Below, in pieces: positions 25,333 through 37,348 of a stretch of 64,000 nucleotides of DNA (its first letter is position 1; each line of letters starts with the position of its first letter). Origin of the DNA: Paenisporosarcina quisquiliarum (GTDB lineage Bacteria; Bacillota; Bacilli; Bacillales_A; Planococcaceae); NCBI RefSeq assembly GCF_027563315.1, contig NZ_JAMKBJ010000005.1, positions 150,673-214,672 of the forward strand. Reading direction: 5' to 3'. The notes beneath the pieces were generated by a model. The model was given only the letters and a program-made list of their open reading frames with translations, was not told the origin of the DNA and ran no database searches. The translations under genes and the position numbers were made by a program.

Positions 25333-25743
25333 ATGTTTTTAATCGCATTACTGAAACCATTAAAAACTTATGAAGACTATGTTTATAAAGCCAATTCCTA
25401 CTTTTATATATTCCTGAAACAGAAAGCCATTGACACAATGGAACAAGCAGTCGTTCAGCCCCAGTTTTCAATTGAAGAAAAATCCAGCGGTTACATCTAT
25501 TTAGGGATTCTTCATTCAAAAATGAAGAACTACCGAATAGCCTCCGATTGTTATCACCTAGGTTTTAAACTGGTGATGGACAAGCCTTTTTCCTATCGCA
25601 GTCCCTTTAAGCAGGCCATAGAAACTTTCATCAAAAGTGGCGATGACGATCGAGCAAAGTATTGGCTAAGCAATCTTCTCGAACGACAAAGTTATGATAA
25701 GAATTTTAGGAAGCTGGCTGTTCTTCAGAAGAAGTTATATTAA
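25333..25743 (+). CDS. Small helical TPR-like protein, 136 aa
   Basis: The sequence is all alpha-helical in appearance, with TPR-like spacing of Tyr, Ala and Gly (AIDTMEQAVVQ, SGYIYLGILHSKMKNYRIAS, DDDRAKYWLSNLLER). No signal peptide. GAGGTG precedes the ATG by 6 nt. Monocistronic. It could mediate protein contacts; no partner is visible. Confidence 0.65.
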   Translation: MFLIALLKPLKTYEDYVYKANSYFYIFLKQKAIDTMEQAVVQPQFSIEEKSSGYIYLGILHSKMKNYRIASDCYHLGFKLVMDKPFSYRSPFKQAIETFIKSGDDDRAKYWLSNLLERQSYDKNFRKLAVLQKKLY

Positions 25744-25855
25744 ATAGATAACTCATTAAGATGTCTAATCGATTTAATTTTTGATTGAAACAGGTGGGTA
25801 GTGACTGATTTTGAAAGCAATCTACTATTGAGATAGTGCCTAAATCCATTGGAAA

Positions 25856-25880
25856 AGCGACTCCGTCTATCGGAGTCGCT
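25856..25880 (-). terminator. Outer hairpin after the Cys-rich gene
   Basis: AGCGACTCCG-tctat-CGGAGTCGCT; on the minus strand followed by TTTTCC. The same stem recurs at 27110-27139 after gatB. Confidence 0.7.
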
Positions 25881-25910
25881 ACCTAGCCTCTTGTGTAATT
25901 CTATGTAGTT

Positions 25911-25946
25911 AAAACAGTGTAATTCTATTTGGAATTGCACTGTTTT
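25911..25946 (-). terminator. Inner hairpin after the Cys-rich gene
   Basis: AAAACAGTGTAATTC pairs with GAATTGCACTGTTTT, 15 bp after the stop of the 25961-26800 gene. The T-run is short on both strands. Confidence 0.6.
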
Positions 25947-25960
25947 ACATTACTTCAAAA

Positions 25961-26800
25961 TTACTTGTTACCGGCATTATTTTTTGAACCACCGTTACCT
26001 GGATTTGAAGGATCTTCTCCTTTAATATCAGTGCTTGTTCCATCGGCAGGTTCTGAACCATTTCCTAAACCGTTGTTATTTTTTTCTTTTTCTTTTTTCT
26101 CTTTTGATTTACTAACATTTGTTTTTCCATTTGTAGTAGTTGTTGATTTTACTTCTGTTTTGGTTGAAGTGTTAGAATTTTTTTGTCCGTTTCCTGGATT
26201 TGAAGGGTCAATTCCTTTAACGTCGCTGCTTGTTCCATCTGCCTCTTCAGAGCCATTACCTAATCCATTATTATTTTTGGTCTTTTTAGTATTTGTTGTT
26301 TCCGTTGTCTCTTCATTTAAGATGATGCTGCTTGTTCCAGATACAGATTCTGATTGATTAACGATCGTCTCAGTTTCTTTTTGAGTGTCTGTCGTAGTTG
26401 TTAAGTTACCTGAAAGGAAACTATTAATTATTTTTTCATATGAGCTAACCGTTGTGCCGCCTTCATCTGATGGGCTACCAGTTGAAATGCCTTTTACCGC
26501 AGATTGTTCTGTTGTTTGCGTGTATTCTTTTTGCACTTGATTAATGATTGTTACAAGTTCTTCTTGCGTAAGCGTGTTATCACTATCGTTTGAAATTGCT
26601 TCGATTAATCCAGTCGTCAATGTCATATCACTTCCAGTTGGTACCATCATCACTTTGACTTCAGTTGGTCCACAGCCACAATTGCAATTTCCTTTTTCTT
26701 CAGCTTTTGAATTTTCCGCATCAGCCATAATATCTGGGAAAAGCGATCCCCCTGTAAAACCTAAACCAATCAGAATCGTAAACAGCATAATATTTTTCAT
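25961..26800 (-). CDS. Secreted low-complexity protein with Cys-rich N-terminus, 279 aa
   Basis: A signal peptide (MKNIMLFTILIGLGFTGGSL) leads to a short linker and then NCNCGCGP (Cys 39, 41, 43). The rest is Thr/Asn/Ser/Lys-rich and disordered. A block of about 30 residues occurs twice near the C-terminus: NNNGLGNGSEEADGTSSDVK with DPSNPGNG, and NNNGLGNGSEPADGTSTDIK with DPSNPGNG. The start at 26800 has GGAGGG upstream; earlier in-frame codons have none. There is no lipobox at the Cys cluster, nor a sortase motif. The function is unknown; a surface or metal-binding role is a guess. Confidence 0.75.
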   Translation of the reverse strand: MKNIMLFTILIGLGFTGGSLFPDIMADAENSKAEEKGNCNCGCGPTEVKVMMVPTGSDMTLTTGLIEAISNDSDNTLTQEELVTIINQVQKEYTQTTEQSAVKGISTGSPSDEGGTTVSSYEKIINSFLSGNLTTTTDTQKETETIVNQSESVSGTSSIILNEETTETTNTKKTKNNNGLGNGSEEADGTSSDVKGIDPSNPGNGQKNSNTSTKTEVKSTTTTNGKTNVSKSKEKKEKEKNNNGLGNGSEPADGTSTDIKGEDPSNPGNGGSKNNAGNK

Positions 26801-26982
26801 TAATTTTTCCCTCCAAGTTTGTAGTACTAGTCTATTTACTATTTTGAAGTGGCCTAAACCAATTTTTCTATAATTTACCATAGGTCTATTGGACATAGTT
26901 TTTAAGAAAGTTAATTGATACTTTTTCTCCAGTTTGTAGAGAATCAATTACGGGTTTTATATTAGGTTATGGCTTAAACGAA

Positions 26983-27080
26983 TTGTTTTCAGACGTCATG
27001 GTTAATTTTTCAGACGTAGACCCAGATTTTTCAGACGTCACTCGCTATTTTTCAAACGTCAAAGCCCAAAACTCAGACTG
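26983..27080 (+). repeat. 21-bp-period intergenic array D (core TTTTCAGACGTC)
   Basis: TTTTCAGACGTC-like copies start at 26986, 27007, 27028 and 27049, and a decayed one at 27070, exactly 21 bp apart. In between, 8-9 bp vary. It lies in the 343-bp space between gatB and the Cys-rich gene, and stops about 25 bp before the gatB terminator. Confidence 0.9.
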
Positions 27081-27103
27081 AGCATCCGCTCACCCATCAA
27101 TTC

Positions 27104-27139
27104 ACAAAAAAAGCGACTCCGTTTCCACGGAGTCGCTTT
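27104..27139 (-). terminator. Terminator of gatCAB
   Basis: AAAGCGACTCCG-tttcca-CGGAGTCGCTTT, followed on the minus strand by TTTTTTGTG. It lies just after the gatB stop. Confidence 0.9.
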
Positions 27140-27143
27140 CGTA

Positions 27144-28574
27144 TTATCGTTTTGAAATTTCATCTTGTAGGATTTTGTTAACCAACGGTGGGTTCGCTTG
27201 TCCTTTTGTTGCTTTCATGATTTGACCAACTAGGAAGCCGATTGCACGGTCTTTCCCGTTTTTGAAGTCTTCGATTGATTGCGCATTTGCATCCAAGATT
27301 TGAGTAACGATGTCACGAAGTGCACCTTCGTCGGAAATTTGAACTAAGCCTTTTTCTTTCACGACTTGTTCAGCAGTTCCACCGTTATCAGCAAGCTCTT
27401 TGAAAACTTTTTTCGCGATTTTCGAAGAAATCGTACCGTCGCTGATTAGTTTGATCATGCCAGCCAAACCTTCTGGCGTAAGCTTTGTATCGTGTAATTC
27501 TTTTTGATCGACGTTTAAGTAAGCTGATACTTCACCCATCATCCAGTTCGATGCAAGTTTCGTATCCGCACCAAGAGCAATCGTTGCTTCAAAGAAATCG
27601 GACATTTCTTTCGTTAACGTCAAGACCATTGCATCGTATGATGGCAAGCCTAACTCTTCAACATAACGTTGTTTACGAGCATCCGGAAGTTCAGGAATTT
27701 CCGCACGTACACGGTCCATCCATTCTTGGTCAATCACTAAATCGACTAAGTCTGGTTCCGGGAAGTAACGGTAATCGTCTGATCCTTCTTTAACACGCAT
27801 CAACAATGTCTTACCTGTAGATTCATCAAAACGACGAGTTTCTTGCAGGATTTCTCCACCTGAAAGCAACACTTCAGCTTGGCGAACTTGTTCATGCTCT
27901 AAGCCACGACGAACATAGTTGAATGAGTTCAAGTTTTTCAATTCAGCTTTTGTACCAAATTGTTCTTGGCCGTATGGACGAAGTGAAATGTTGGCATCAC
28001 AACGTAGTGAGCCTTCTTCCATTTTACAATCGGAAACGCCTGTGTACTGGATGATTGACTTTACTTTTTCCAAGTATGCATACGCTTCAGCTGGTGTGCG
28101 GATATCTGGTTCTGAAACGATTTCGATTAATGGTGTACCTTGACGGTTGTAATCAACCAGTGAGTACCCTTTATCCGTATGTGACAGTTTCCCGGCATCT
28201 TCTTCCAAGTGCAAACGAGTAATCCCGATACGTTTTTTGTAGCCATCCACTTCAATTTCAACCCAGCCATGTTCACCGATTGGCTGGTCGAATTGAGAGA
28301 TTTGGTACGCTTTCGGATTATCCGGATAGAAGTAGTTCTTGCGGTCGAATTTCGTATGTGTCGCGATTTCACAGTTTAGTGCCATCGCAGCTTTCATTCC
28401 GAAATCGATTGCGCGTTTATTGACAACAGGTAAAACGCCTGGATATCCAAGGTCGATTACATGTGTATTTGTATTTGGCTCTGCACCAAAGTGGGCAGGT
28501 GAAGGTGAAAACATTTTTGAATCTGTTTTCAACTCAACGTGAATTTCTAAACCAATGACTGTTTCAAAGTTCAT
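27144..28574 (-). CDS. gatB: Asp-tRNA(Asn)/Glu-tRNA(Gln) amidotransferase subunit B
   Basis: A 476-residue subunit that binds the misacylated tRNA and activates it with ATP. It opens [20 protein letters not shown], has [19 protein letters not shown] and [17 protein letters not shown], and a C-terminal YqeY-like helical domain ending [20 protein letters not shown]. The ATG at 28574 overlaps the gatA stop by ATGA; an ATG at 28592 lies inside gatA and is less likely. It is the last gene of the gatCAB operon. Confidence 0.97.
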   Translation of the reverse strand: MNFETVIGLEIHVELKTDSKMFSPSPAHFGAEPNTNTHVIDLGYPGVLPVVNKRAIDFGMKAAMALNCEIATHTKFDRKNYFYPDNPKAYQISQFDQPIGEHGWVEIEVDGYKKRIGITRLHLEEDAGKLSHTDKGYSLVDYNRQGTPLIEIVSEPDIRTPAEAYAYLEKVKSIIQYTGVSDCKMEEGSLRCDANISLRPYGQEQFGTKAELKNLNSFNYVRRGLEHEQVRQAEVLLSGGEILQETRRFDESTGKTLLMRVKEGSDDYRYFPEPDLVDLVIDQEWMDRVRAEIPELPDARKQRYVEELGLPSYDAMVLTLTKEMSDFFEATIALGADTKLASNWMMGEVSAYLNVDQKELHDTKLTPEGLAGMIKLISDGTISSKIAKKVFKELADNGGTAEQVVKEKGLVQISDEGALRDIVTQILDANAQSIEDFKNGKDRAIGFLVGQIMKATKGQANPPLVNKILQDEISKR

Positions 28575-30040
28575 GATTTTGCTCCCTCCCATAGTTGAGG
28601 AGTTTCTTTGTGGAAGCTTGTTGCTTGCTCGTAAGCATGAGCTACACGATAAATCGTTGCTTCATCAAAGTGTTTCCCGATAATTTGTAAGCCTAGTGGC
28701 ATTCCTTCAGAGAATCCGCATGGTACAGAGATTCCTGGTACGCCTGCTAAGTTTACAGGGATGGTTAAAATATCATTTGCATACATCGTCAATGGATCAT
28801 CATTTTTCTCGCCAACTTTAAATGCCGGTGTTGGCGTAGTTGGTCCGATGATGACATCGTAGTTTTCAAACACTTGATCGAAATCTTGTTTGATTAATGT
28901 ACGCACTTGTTGTGCTTTTTTGTAGTAAGCATCGTAAGAACCTGCGCTCAATGCGAATGTTCCAAGCATGATACGGCGTTTTACTTCGTCTCCAAAACCT
29001 TGCGCACGTGTTTCTTTGTATAAATCCATTAAAGATTCTACGTTTTCTGCACGGAAACCATAACGGATCCCGTCAAAACGAGCCAAGTTTGAAGATGCTT
29101 CAGATGAAGCCAGTAAGTAGTAAGTTGCTAAGCCATACTTAGAGTGAGGTAGTGATACTTCTTCCCAAGTTGCGCCAAGTGATTCCAACACTTTCAATGC
29201 ATCGAGCACTGATTGTTTGGCAGCTTCGCCGACACCGTCTCCTAAATACTCTTTAGGAACACCGATGCGAAGACCTTTAACGTCACCCGTCAAGGATTCA
29301 ACAAAGCTTGGTACATCTACGTTTGCAGACGTTGTATCGTTTTCGTCCACACCTGAGATTGCTTCAAGCAACAACGCATTGTCTTTAACATTGCGTGTAA
29401 TCGGTCCGATTTGGTCAAGAGATGATGCGAAAGCGACCAATCCGAAACGAGATACTCGTCCGTAAGTTGGTTTCATCCCAACAACACCACAGAATGATGC
29501 CGGTTGACGGATTGAACCACCTGTATCAGATCCTAAAGAAAACGGTACTTCACCAGCAGCAACTGATGCTGCTGAACCACCTGAAGAACCTCCAGGTACA
29601 CGGTCAAGATCCCACGGATTGCGTGTGATTTTATAAGCTGAGTTTTCTGTTGAAGAACCCATTGCGAATTCGTCCATGTTCAGTTTACCGATTGTAATCA
29701 TGCCCGCTTCACGAAGTTTACGAACAACTGTCGCATCGTAAATCGGGTTGAAGCCTTGAAGGATTTTTGAAGAACAAGTTGTTTCGAGGCCTTCAGTTAC
29801 GATGTTGTCTTTTACACCGATAGGCATTCCGAATAACGGTCCACGTTCAGATGCAGGCACTTCGTCCATTTCTTTTGCTTGCGCCATTGCTTGTTCTTTA
29901 TTTAGAGCTAAAAACGCTTTTACGTCTTCGTCTAAAGCTTCGATACGTGTATATGCTTCAGCTGTCAAATCTGCAATTGATAGTTCTTTATTATGTATCA
30001 TTTCTTGCAGTTCGCTTGCTGAGTAGTTGAATAATGTCAT
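28571..30040 (-). CDS. gatA: Amidotransferase subunit A (glutaminase)
   Basis: A 489-residue amidase-signature enzyme that releases ammonia from glutamine for GatB. The catalytic Ser-cisSer-Lys triad is in [17 protein letters not shown] (Lys near 78) and [20 protein letters not shown] (Ser pair near 153), with [27 protein letters not shown] precedes the ATG by 7 nt. The start is 24 bp after the gatC stop, and the end overlaps gatB. Confidence 0.97.
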   Translation of the reverse strand: MTLFNYSASELQEMIHNKELSIADLTAEAYTRIEALDEDVKAFLALNKEQAMAQAKEMDEVPASERGPLFGMPIGVKDNIVTEGLETTCSSKILQGFNPIYDATVVRKLREAGMITIGKLNMDEFAMGSSTENSAYKITRNPWDLDRVPGGSSGGSAASVAAGEVPFSLGSDTGGSIRQPASFCGVVGMKPTYGRVSRFGLVAFASSLDQIGPITRNVKDNALLLEAISGVDENDTTSANVDVPSFVESLTGDVKGLRIGVPKEYLGDGVGEAAKQSVLDALKVLESLGATWEEVSLPHSKYGLATYYLLASSEASSNLARFDGIRYGFRAENVESLMDLYKETRAQGFGDEVKRRIMLGTFALSAGSYDAYYKKAQQVRTLIKQDFDQVFENYDVIIGPTTPTPAFKVGEKNDDPLTMYANDILTIPVNLAGVPGISVPCGFSEGMPLGLQIIGKHFDEATIYRVAHAYEQATSFHKETPQLWEGAKS

Positions 30041-30064
30041 GGATAGTCCCTCCTTACGTCAAAA

Positions 30065-30355
30065 TCAGTCTAAGATTGATGGTACTTTTACTTGGCCCGC
30101 TTCTTGCTCACGAACATTTTTCATCATTTTTTCACGGTCAAGTCCAGGGACTGCCTTGTCTTCACGCAATACGTTCACTAACGGTAAGACATGTGTAGTA
30201 GGTACAACATTTGTTGTATCCAGTTCATTTAACTGCTCAGCAAAATTAGTAATTGCCGCAAGTTGGCCTGCAAACATTTCAGCTTCTTCATCTGTAATGG
30301 CAAGACGTGCTAAATGTGCTACGTGCTTTACTTCTTCTTTTGATATATTCGCCAT
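30065..30355 (-). CDS. gatC: Amidotransferase subunit C
   Basis: A 96-residue belt protein joining GatA and GatB. It starts [20 protein letters not shown] and ends [15 protein letters not shown]. The ATG at 30355 has GGAGGTG 7 nt upstream and gives the family length; a farther ATG at 30406 is not supported. First gene of gatCAB. Confidence 0.95.
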   Translation of the reverse strand: MANISKEEVKHVAHLARLAITDEEAEMFAGQLAAITNFAEQLNELDTTNVVPTTHVLPLVNVLREDKAVPGLDREKMMKNVREQEAGQVKVPSILD

Positions 30356-30417
30356 TTTGTACACCTCCGAATTCACAATCATACCGAGTATCATATCATT
30401 TTTCACACTAAAAGAAT

Positions 30418-30440
30418 AGAGACAGCATCAAGCTGTCCCT
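30418..30440 (-). terminator. Terminator-like hairpin after camS
   Basis: On the minus strand GGGACAGC-ttgat-GCTGTCTC then TATTCTTTT. The T-run is interrupted, so strength is uncertain. Confidence 0.5.
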
Positions 30441-30517
30441 AGGTTTTACAATGGTTTTGCTAAAGTGTCATTTCAAAATTCCAAATGATGAATTACAAGC
30501 GTCAGCGTCGAGCTTTT

Positions 30518-31651
30518 CTAGTCATAAATATGGACGTAAGGCTCTTTCTCGTCCGCTTCTTTTATCACCAATGCTTCAGGACCATTAATTGACGTGACAC
30601 TGACCTCCACATGCATGGACGCCGGGAAATGTTCCATCACCAGTCCCGTCATGTATTGTGTAAAGCCAATGATTTCAGCCGTACCATAAAACTGTATCGG
30701 AATATCGATGGTTAATTTTTTAATGCGGTCTTCCTGATAGAACCCGGTACCGACAATACTTGTGAAATTCGAGAAATACTCTTCCACATCTTGTTTGAAG
30801 TTATTGAACGATTGTCCCACTTCACGGTACTTTTCTTCAGAAACGGGTTGAGGGAACAGCACATATTCTTCGTTAACGCCTGTCCAATCAGCAACCGAAC
30901 CCTTTCCTTCACCAACTACACCAGTGGCAAAGTATGTGCCTGGTACGATGGAATTGCGGCTTTCTTGTCTGAATAAGCCCACCGTAATAGGAACTGACTG
31001 TAACCCTTCAATGGCACGCATACGTTTAACGATTTCATTCGCCATCTTTTTCCCTTGTTGTTCAATGACTGCTTGAGGAATAGGTTCTTCATATGTCGCA
31101 CCGAAGTCTTCTTTTTGATAGTAATAGGTAGAATTCATGGCAAGCCCGATGGATACGCCACCCAGTTTGACTTCATTTTCACCCGATTTAACTAAATAGT
31201 TTTGCTCCACTATATGAGCCAAATAAATAGGTGCTTTTTTGGCTAACTCCGCTGTCATGTTTCCTTTCGGACGACTTGGATTTAGCCCTTCTTTTACTTG
31301 AGAACTTCTAGCCAACCAGGAGCTGAGCACTTCCCCATCAAGCATTTGACCTTCTTGGAAAAAGTAGTCGTCTGGTGAAAACGTCCGTTGCGACAATCGC
31401 AGAAGTCCGCTTTCTACTTCTTTCACATCATACTTGGAGTAGATATTTGAGACGACCAATCCTCGACTCACGCTTTCTTGATATGGCAAGAGTGTACGAT
31501 AGTATTGTTCCGAAATTTGCATACTCGGAATGATCGTAGCCGCTTCTTCACTTTTTTCGGTTTCTGTTATGACTTTTGTATCCTTACTCGGGATACATCC
31601 TGTAAGTAAGGCTAAAGAAATTACTGCTGGAATCCAGCTTTTTCGTTTCAT
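30518..31651 (-). CDS. camS: CamS family sex pheromone-like lipoprotein
   Basis: A 377-residue secreted lipoprotein. The lipobox LLTGC puts the lipidated Cys at 19. In enterococci and staphylococci the cleaved signal peptide of CamS gives a pheromone; the mature role is unknown. AGGAG lies 12 nt before the ATG. It follows ligA directly (16 bp), as in B. subtilis where the equivalent YerH stands at this place. Confidence 0.92.
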   Translation of the reverse strand: MKRKSWIPAVISLALLTGCIPSKDTKVITETEKSEEAATIIPSMQISEQYYRTLLPYQESVSRGLVVSNIYSKYDVKEVESGLLRLSQRTFSPDDYFFQEGQMLDGEVLSSWLARSSQVKEGLNPSRPKGNMTAELAKKAPIYLAHIVEQNYLVKSGENEVKLGGVSIGLAMNSTYYYQKEDFGATYEEPIPQAVIEQQGKKMANEIVKRMRAIEGLQSVPITVGLFRQESRNSIVPGTYFATGVVGEGKGSVADWTGVNEEYVLFPQPVSEEKYREVGQSFNNFKQDVEEYFSNFTSIVGTGFYQEDRIKKLTIDIPIQFYGTAEIIGFTQYMTGLVMEHFPASMHVEVSVTSINGPEALVIKEADEKEPYVHIYD

Positions 31652-31667
31652 TATCGGAAGGACTCCT

Positions 31668-33695
<2,028 letters not shown>

Positions 33696-33718
33696 CTAAA
33701 TGTTTCGTCATGAAATAC

Positions 33719-35950
33719 CTATACTTTTTCAACTGGTGCAAACTTCGCCAGTAATCGTTTAATACCGGTTGGGCTCGGGAATGCAATATCGATTTCCGTA
33801 TTTTCGCCTTCACCTCGTACGCTGACAACTGTTCCTTCGCCCCACTTTTTATGAACGGCTTTGTCGCCCGTATTCCACCCAAGCTTGTCCCCGCCTGAAG
33901 CTTTATATGCAGGACGCTCAACTGCTGGACGTGTCGTATTTGCAACAGCGCGGCGGGTTGTTTGGCTTCTACCAGTACCTGCCGATTGTTTCAATGTCAC
34001 GTGTTCCAAAATGTCCTCTGAAATTTCCGCAATAAATCGCGATGGGTTGTTATAGCCACTACGACCAAACAATGTACGCGATTGCGCGCATGTTAAATAC
34101 AAACGTTGTTCAGCTCGCGTAATGCCTACGTATGCTAAGCGACGTTCTTCTTCCATTTCGTCATTGTCACCGATCGAACGGGAATGAGGGAAGACGTTTT
34201 CTTCCATCCCAATGATAAATACGACCGGGAACTCGAGTCCTTTAGCTGCGTGCATCGTCATCAGGACTACTTTTCCTTTTGATACATCTTCATCGTTATC
34301 TAGCTTATCTAAATCAGAAATCAATGCTAAATCCGTCAGGAATGACACGAGGGTTTTATCTTCACTGCGTTCTTCAAACGCTTTCGTTACAGATAAAAAC
34401 TCTTCAATATTCTCAAGACGGCTTTCCGATTCAATGGTTTTTTCGTTACGCAGCATATTACGGTAGCCGGTTTTATCCAGCACTTGCTCGACAAGCTCCG
34501 TGACAGAAAGGAATTCCTGCATTTGGCTGAACCCATCCATCATCTGGTGGAATTTTGCCGCTTCGTTTGCTGCACGTGCAGGCAATCCCATAAAGTCCAC
34601 TTCGCGAAGTGCATCAAAAATGGAACGGTCCTGTTCAATCGCAAATCTAGCCATACGTTCAAAAGAGGTCGCCCCAATGTTACGTTTCGGCTCATTAATG
34701 ATTCGTGCCAATGCTAAATCATCTTCATTGTTGGCAATCAAACGTAAATACGACAGCAAGTCTTTAATCTCTTTGCGATCGTAGAACTTCGTGCCCCCAA
34801 CGATTGTGTAGGTAATATTGGATTTGACCAACACTTCCTCCATCACACGGGACTGGGCATTCGTACGATACAGAATAGCAAAATCATCTAGTCGGCGATT
34901 GTCTTTTTCCATTAATTCCTGAATTGTTTTGACGACAAACTGTGCTTCCTGCTGTTCGTCATAAGCTTTATATACATTGATTGCTTCTCCAGAGCCATTG
35001 TCCGTGCGAAGCTCTTTCGGATAACGCCCTGTATTGTTTTGAATGACGTCATTTGCCGCTTTCAGGATTCGTTTCGTTGAACGATAGTTTTGCTCAAGCA
35101 TGATGACCTGTGCATTCGGATAATCTTTTTCAAAAGACATGATGTTTTGAATGTCCGCTCCACGCCATCTGTATATCGACTGATCAGAGTCCCCTACGAC
35201 GCACAAATTATTGAATTTCTTCGCCAACATTTGGACGAGCTCGTATTGGGCTTTGTTCGTATCTTGATACTCATCGACATGAATGTAATGGAATTTGTTT
35301 TGATAAAACTCCAACACATCCGGCACACGTTTGAAGAGTGTTAAAGTTGTCATAATCAGATCATCAAAATCGAGGGATTGATTTTTACGTAGACGCTTGT
35401 CGTACGCAGTGTAGACTTCCGATGCTGTCTTCTCAAACGGATTGAATTGATTCATTTGGCTTGCAAATGTTTCGGCGTCAATGCATTCGTTTTTCGCTGA
35501 GCTGATCGCATTTAACATGGAACGGGGATCATATTTTTTAGGGTCGATGTTCTGGTCTTTCAAAATACGTTTAATGACCGTCAATTGCTCAGTCGTATCC
35601 AAAATGGAGAAGCTTTTCGAATAACCGATTCGATCGATATCGCGACGTAAAATACGCACACACATCGAGTGGAAGGTCGAAACCCACATACGCTCTCCCG
35701 TTCCGTTTCCAAGTAGACCATCGATACGCTCGCGCATTTCTCTTGCTGCTTTATTTGTAAACGTAATCGCTAAAATTTTTGATGGATAGACTTCTTTCTC
35801 CACCACTAAATAAGCGATTCTGTGCGTTAAAACTCGCGTCTTTCCTGAGCCCGCTCCTGCCATAATCAGCAAAGGACCTTCTGTTGCTTTTACTGCTTTT
35901 TCTTGTTCGGGATTCATCCCGTTTAATAAATTCTTTACGATTAATTCCAT
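33719..35950 (-). CDS. pcrA: ATP-dependent DNA helicase PcrA
   Basis: A 743-residue UvrD-like superfamily I helicase that unwinds 3'-5' in repair and rolling-circle replication. Walker A GAGSGKT is at 32-38; motif Ia [26 protein letters not shown] for Walker [12 protein letters not shown]; and motif [17 protein letters not shown]. The end carries a Tudor-like domain ([20 protein letters not shown]). A weak GGACGG precedes the ATG. Lies between pcrB and ligA. Confidence 0.97.
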   Translation of the reverse strand: MELIVKNLLNGMNPEQEKAVKATEGPLLIMAGAGSGKTRVLTHRIAYLVVEKEVYPSKILAITFTNKAAREMRERIDGLLGNGTGERMWVSTFHSMCVRILRRDIDRIGYSKSFSILDTTEQLTVIKRILKDQNIDPKKYDPRSMLNAISSAKNECIDAETFASQMNQFNPFEKTASEVYTAYDKRLRKNQSLDFDDLIMTTLTLFKRVPDVLEFYQNKFHYIHVDEYQDTNKAQYELVQMLAKKFNNLCVVGDSDQSIYRWRGADIQNIMSFEKDYPNAQVIMLEQNYRSTKRILKAANDVIQNNTGRYPKELRTDNGSGEAINVYKAYDEQQEAQFVVKTIQELMEKDNRRLDDFAILYRTNAQSRVMEEVLVKSNITYTIVGGTKFYDRKEIKDLLSYLRLIANNEDDLALARIINEPKRNIGATSFERMARFAIEQDRSIFDALREVDFMGLPARAANEAAKFHQMMDGFSQMQEFLSVTELVEQVLDKTGYRNMLRNEKTIESESRLENIEEFLSVTKAFEERSEDKTLVSFLTDLALISDLDKLDNDEDVSKGKVVLMTMHAAKGLEFPVVFIIGMEENVFPHSRSIGDNDEMEEERRLAYVGITRAEQRLYLTCAQSRTLFGRSGYNNPSRFIAEISEDILEHVTLKQSAGTGRSQTTRRAVANTTRPAVERPAYKASGGDKLGWNTGDKAVHKKWGEGTVVSVRGEGENTEIDIAFPSPTGIKRLLAKFAPVEKV

Positions 35951-36007
35951 TATGCACCGTCCTTCACGAACATTTGTTCTTCAATTATAAACCGCTTATG
36001 TTAATTG

Positions 36008-36700
36008 TCAAAGTGTCACTGCATGAACAGCTTTCACCGTTTCGAGTGCTTCATTTAAATTGTCATAGAGATGGTTGCCTACTACGATTGTGTCCGCAAT
36101 CATAGCCATTTCAGTCGCCTGTTTTGCCGATGTAATACCACCGCCATAAAAAAGACGTGTGTTCGTCAAAACGTTTTTCGCTGCTTGTACCATATTCGGG
36201 TCTCCATAAACGCCGCTATATTCCACGTAGAATATCGGCAATCTGAAAAAGTGTTCTGCCAGCCTCGCATGGGCAATTACTTCATCCCTCGATAACGATG
36301 TCTGTGCATCCGTTGCACGCGCCGCCTTGCAATCTGCATTTAAAATGCAATAACCTTCTGGAACTAGTTCATTCCAGTCCATATAATCTCCGAATTCCTT
36401 GATGGCTTCGATATGCAAATCCTTGACCCATGCGGTTTTTGTACTGTTCAACACGGAAGGAATGAAATAAAAATCAAATCCGGGTATAACGGAGTCTATA
36501 TTGGAAATCTCCAGTGCAACCGGAATTTTATATTGTCTGACTCGTATGAGTAAATCCAGAACCAGTTCAAGTGTTACGCCATCTGTTCCACCGATCAGGA
36601 TTGCATCCGTTCCAGATTCACACACCTGCTTTAGCGCATCCTCAGCTATTTCCTTTGCAGGATCTAATTTAAAAACGTGACGCCATGCCTGATACATCAT
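36008..36700 (-). CDS. pcrB: Heptaprenylglyceryl phosphate synthase
   Basis: A 230-residue TIM-barrel prenyltransferase of the PcrB/GGGPS kind. It transfers a heptaprenyl chain to glycerol-1-phosphate. It opens MMYQAWRHVFKLDPAKEI, has GTDAILIGGTDGVTLE, the conserved YVEYSGVYGDP, and the phosphate grip FYGGGITSAKQA. The first ATG of the ATGATG pair is 6 nt after AGGTGG. It is the first gene of the pcr run. Confidence 0.93.
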   Translation of the reverse strand: MMYQAWRHVFKLDPAKEIAEDALKQVCESGTDAILIGGTDGVTLELVLDLLIRVRQYKIPVALEISNIDSVIPGFDFYFIPSVLNSTKTAWVKDLHIEAIKEFGDYMDWNELVPEGYCILNADCKAARATDAQTSLSRDEVIAHARLAEHFFRLPIFYVEYSGVYGDPNMVQAAKNVLTNTRLFYGGGITSAKQATEMAMIADTIVVGNHLYDNLNEALETVKAVHAVTL

Positions 36701-36796
36701 CGGCTCCCACCTATCTGTTTGTATTCATCTATCTAGTATAACAAAAAACCCTTCTATTCGAAGAGTGTGAGCAGGCAATTGTTTGGATGTCTTGCG

Positions 36797-36860
36797 TTTA
36801 ATCGGCATGAAACTCTATTTTATCGGCATGAACCCCGTTTTAATCGGATTCACCCATTTT
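36797..36860 (+). repeat. 21-bp-period intergenic array E (core TTTAATCGGCATGAA)
   Basis: ATCGG of the core falls at 36801, 36822 and 36843, exactly 21 bp apart. The first two copies share TATCGGCATGAA or AATCGGCATGAA; the third is decayed (ATCGGATTCA). It lies between pcrB and yerC and stops about 10 bp before the yerC terminator. Confidence 0.8.
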
Positions 36861-36868
36861 TCCCAAAC

Positions 36869-36903
36869 AAAAAAGGACTACTCTCGGATGTGAGTGGTCC
36901 CTT
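36869..36903 (-). terminator. Terminator of yerC
   Basis: On the minus strand AAGGGACCACTC-acatccga-GAGTAGTCCTTTTTTG. Confidence 0.85.
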
Positions 36904-36910
36904 CGGTAAT

Positions 36911-37246
36911 TTATTCGTTTGAATTCCCGTACTTAGGAAATTGGAAAGGTTTTTCGTCAGGATATAACCTGCCGAGCATTTCATCATATGTATCGTTTCC
37001 ATAATCGAAACAACGACGCACACGAGAAATAGTTGCCGTGCTGGCACCTGTTTCATTTTTAATCGTTTCATATGTTTTCTTCAGTCGTAATAAATGTGCC
37101 ACTTCAAATCGTTGAGATAACGATTGGATTTCGCTTATGGTACATAAATCATCAAAAAATCGATAGCATTCTTCCATGTCTTTCAATTCTAAAACAGCTT
37201 TAAATAACTGGTCCGTTTGATGACCGCGTATTTTATCTACTTGCAT
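36911..37246 (-). CDS. yerC: YerC/YecD family TrpR-like DNA-binding protein
   Basis: A 111-residue protein with a TrpR-type helix-turn-helix. DDLCTISEIQSLSQRFEVAH and the recognition part GASTATISRVRRCFDYGND are typical. Its target is unknown. AGGAGG precedes the ATG by 8 nt. It stands between yerB and pcrB, as in B. subtilis. Confidence 0.92.
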   Translation of the reverse strand: MQVDKIRGHQTDQLFKAVLELKDMEECYRFFDDLCTISEIQSLSQRFEVAHLLRLKKTYETIKNETGASTATISRVRRCFDYGNDTYDEMLGRLYPDEKPFQFPKYGNSNE

Positions 37247-37348
37247 AATTGTTACCTCCTTTTTGAAGCTTTTTTAACTACTATTAAAATACTTCCTATA
37301 TTTAAATTCTGCTATGTCCATCTCGAGGCTTAAGAAACGCTTTTATTC

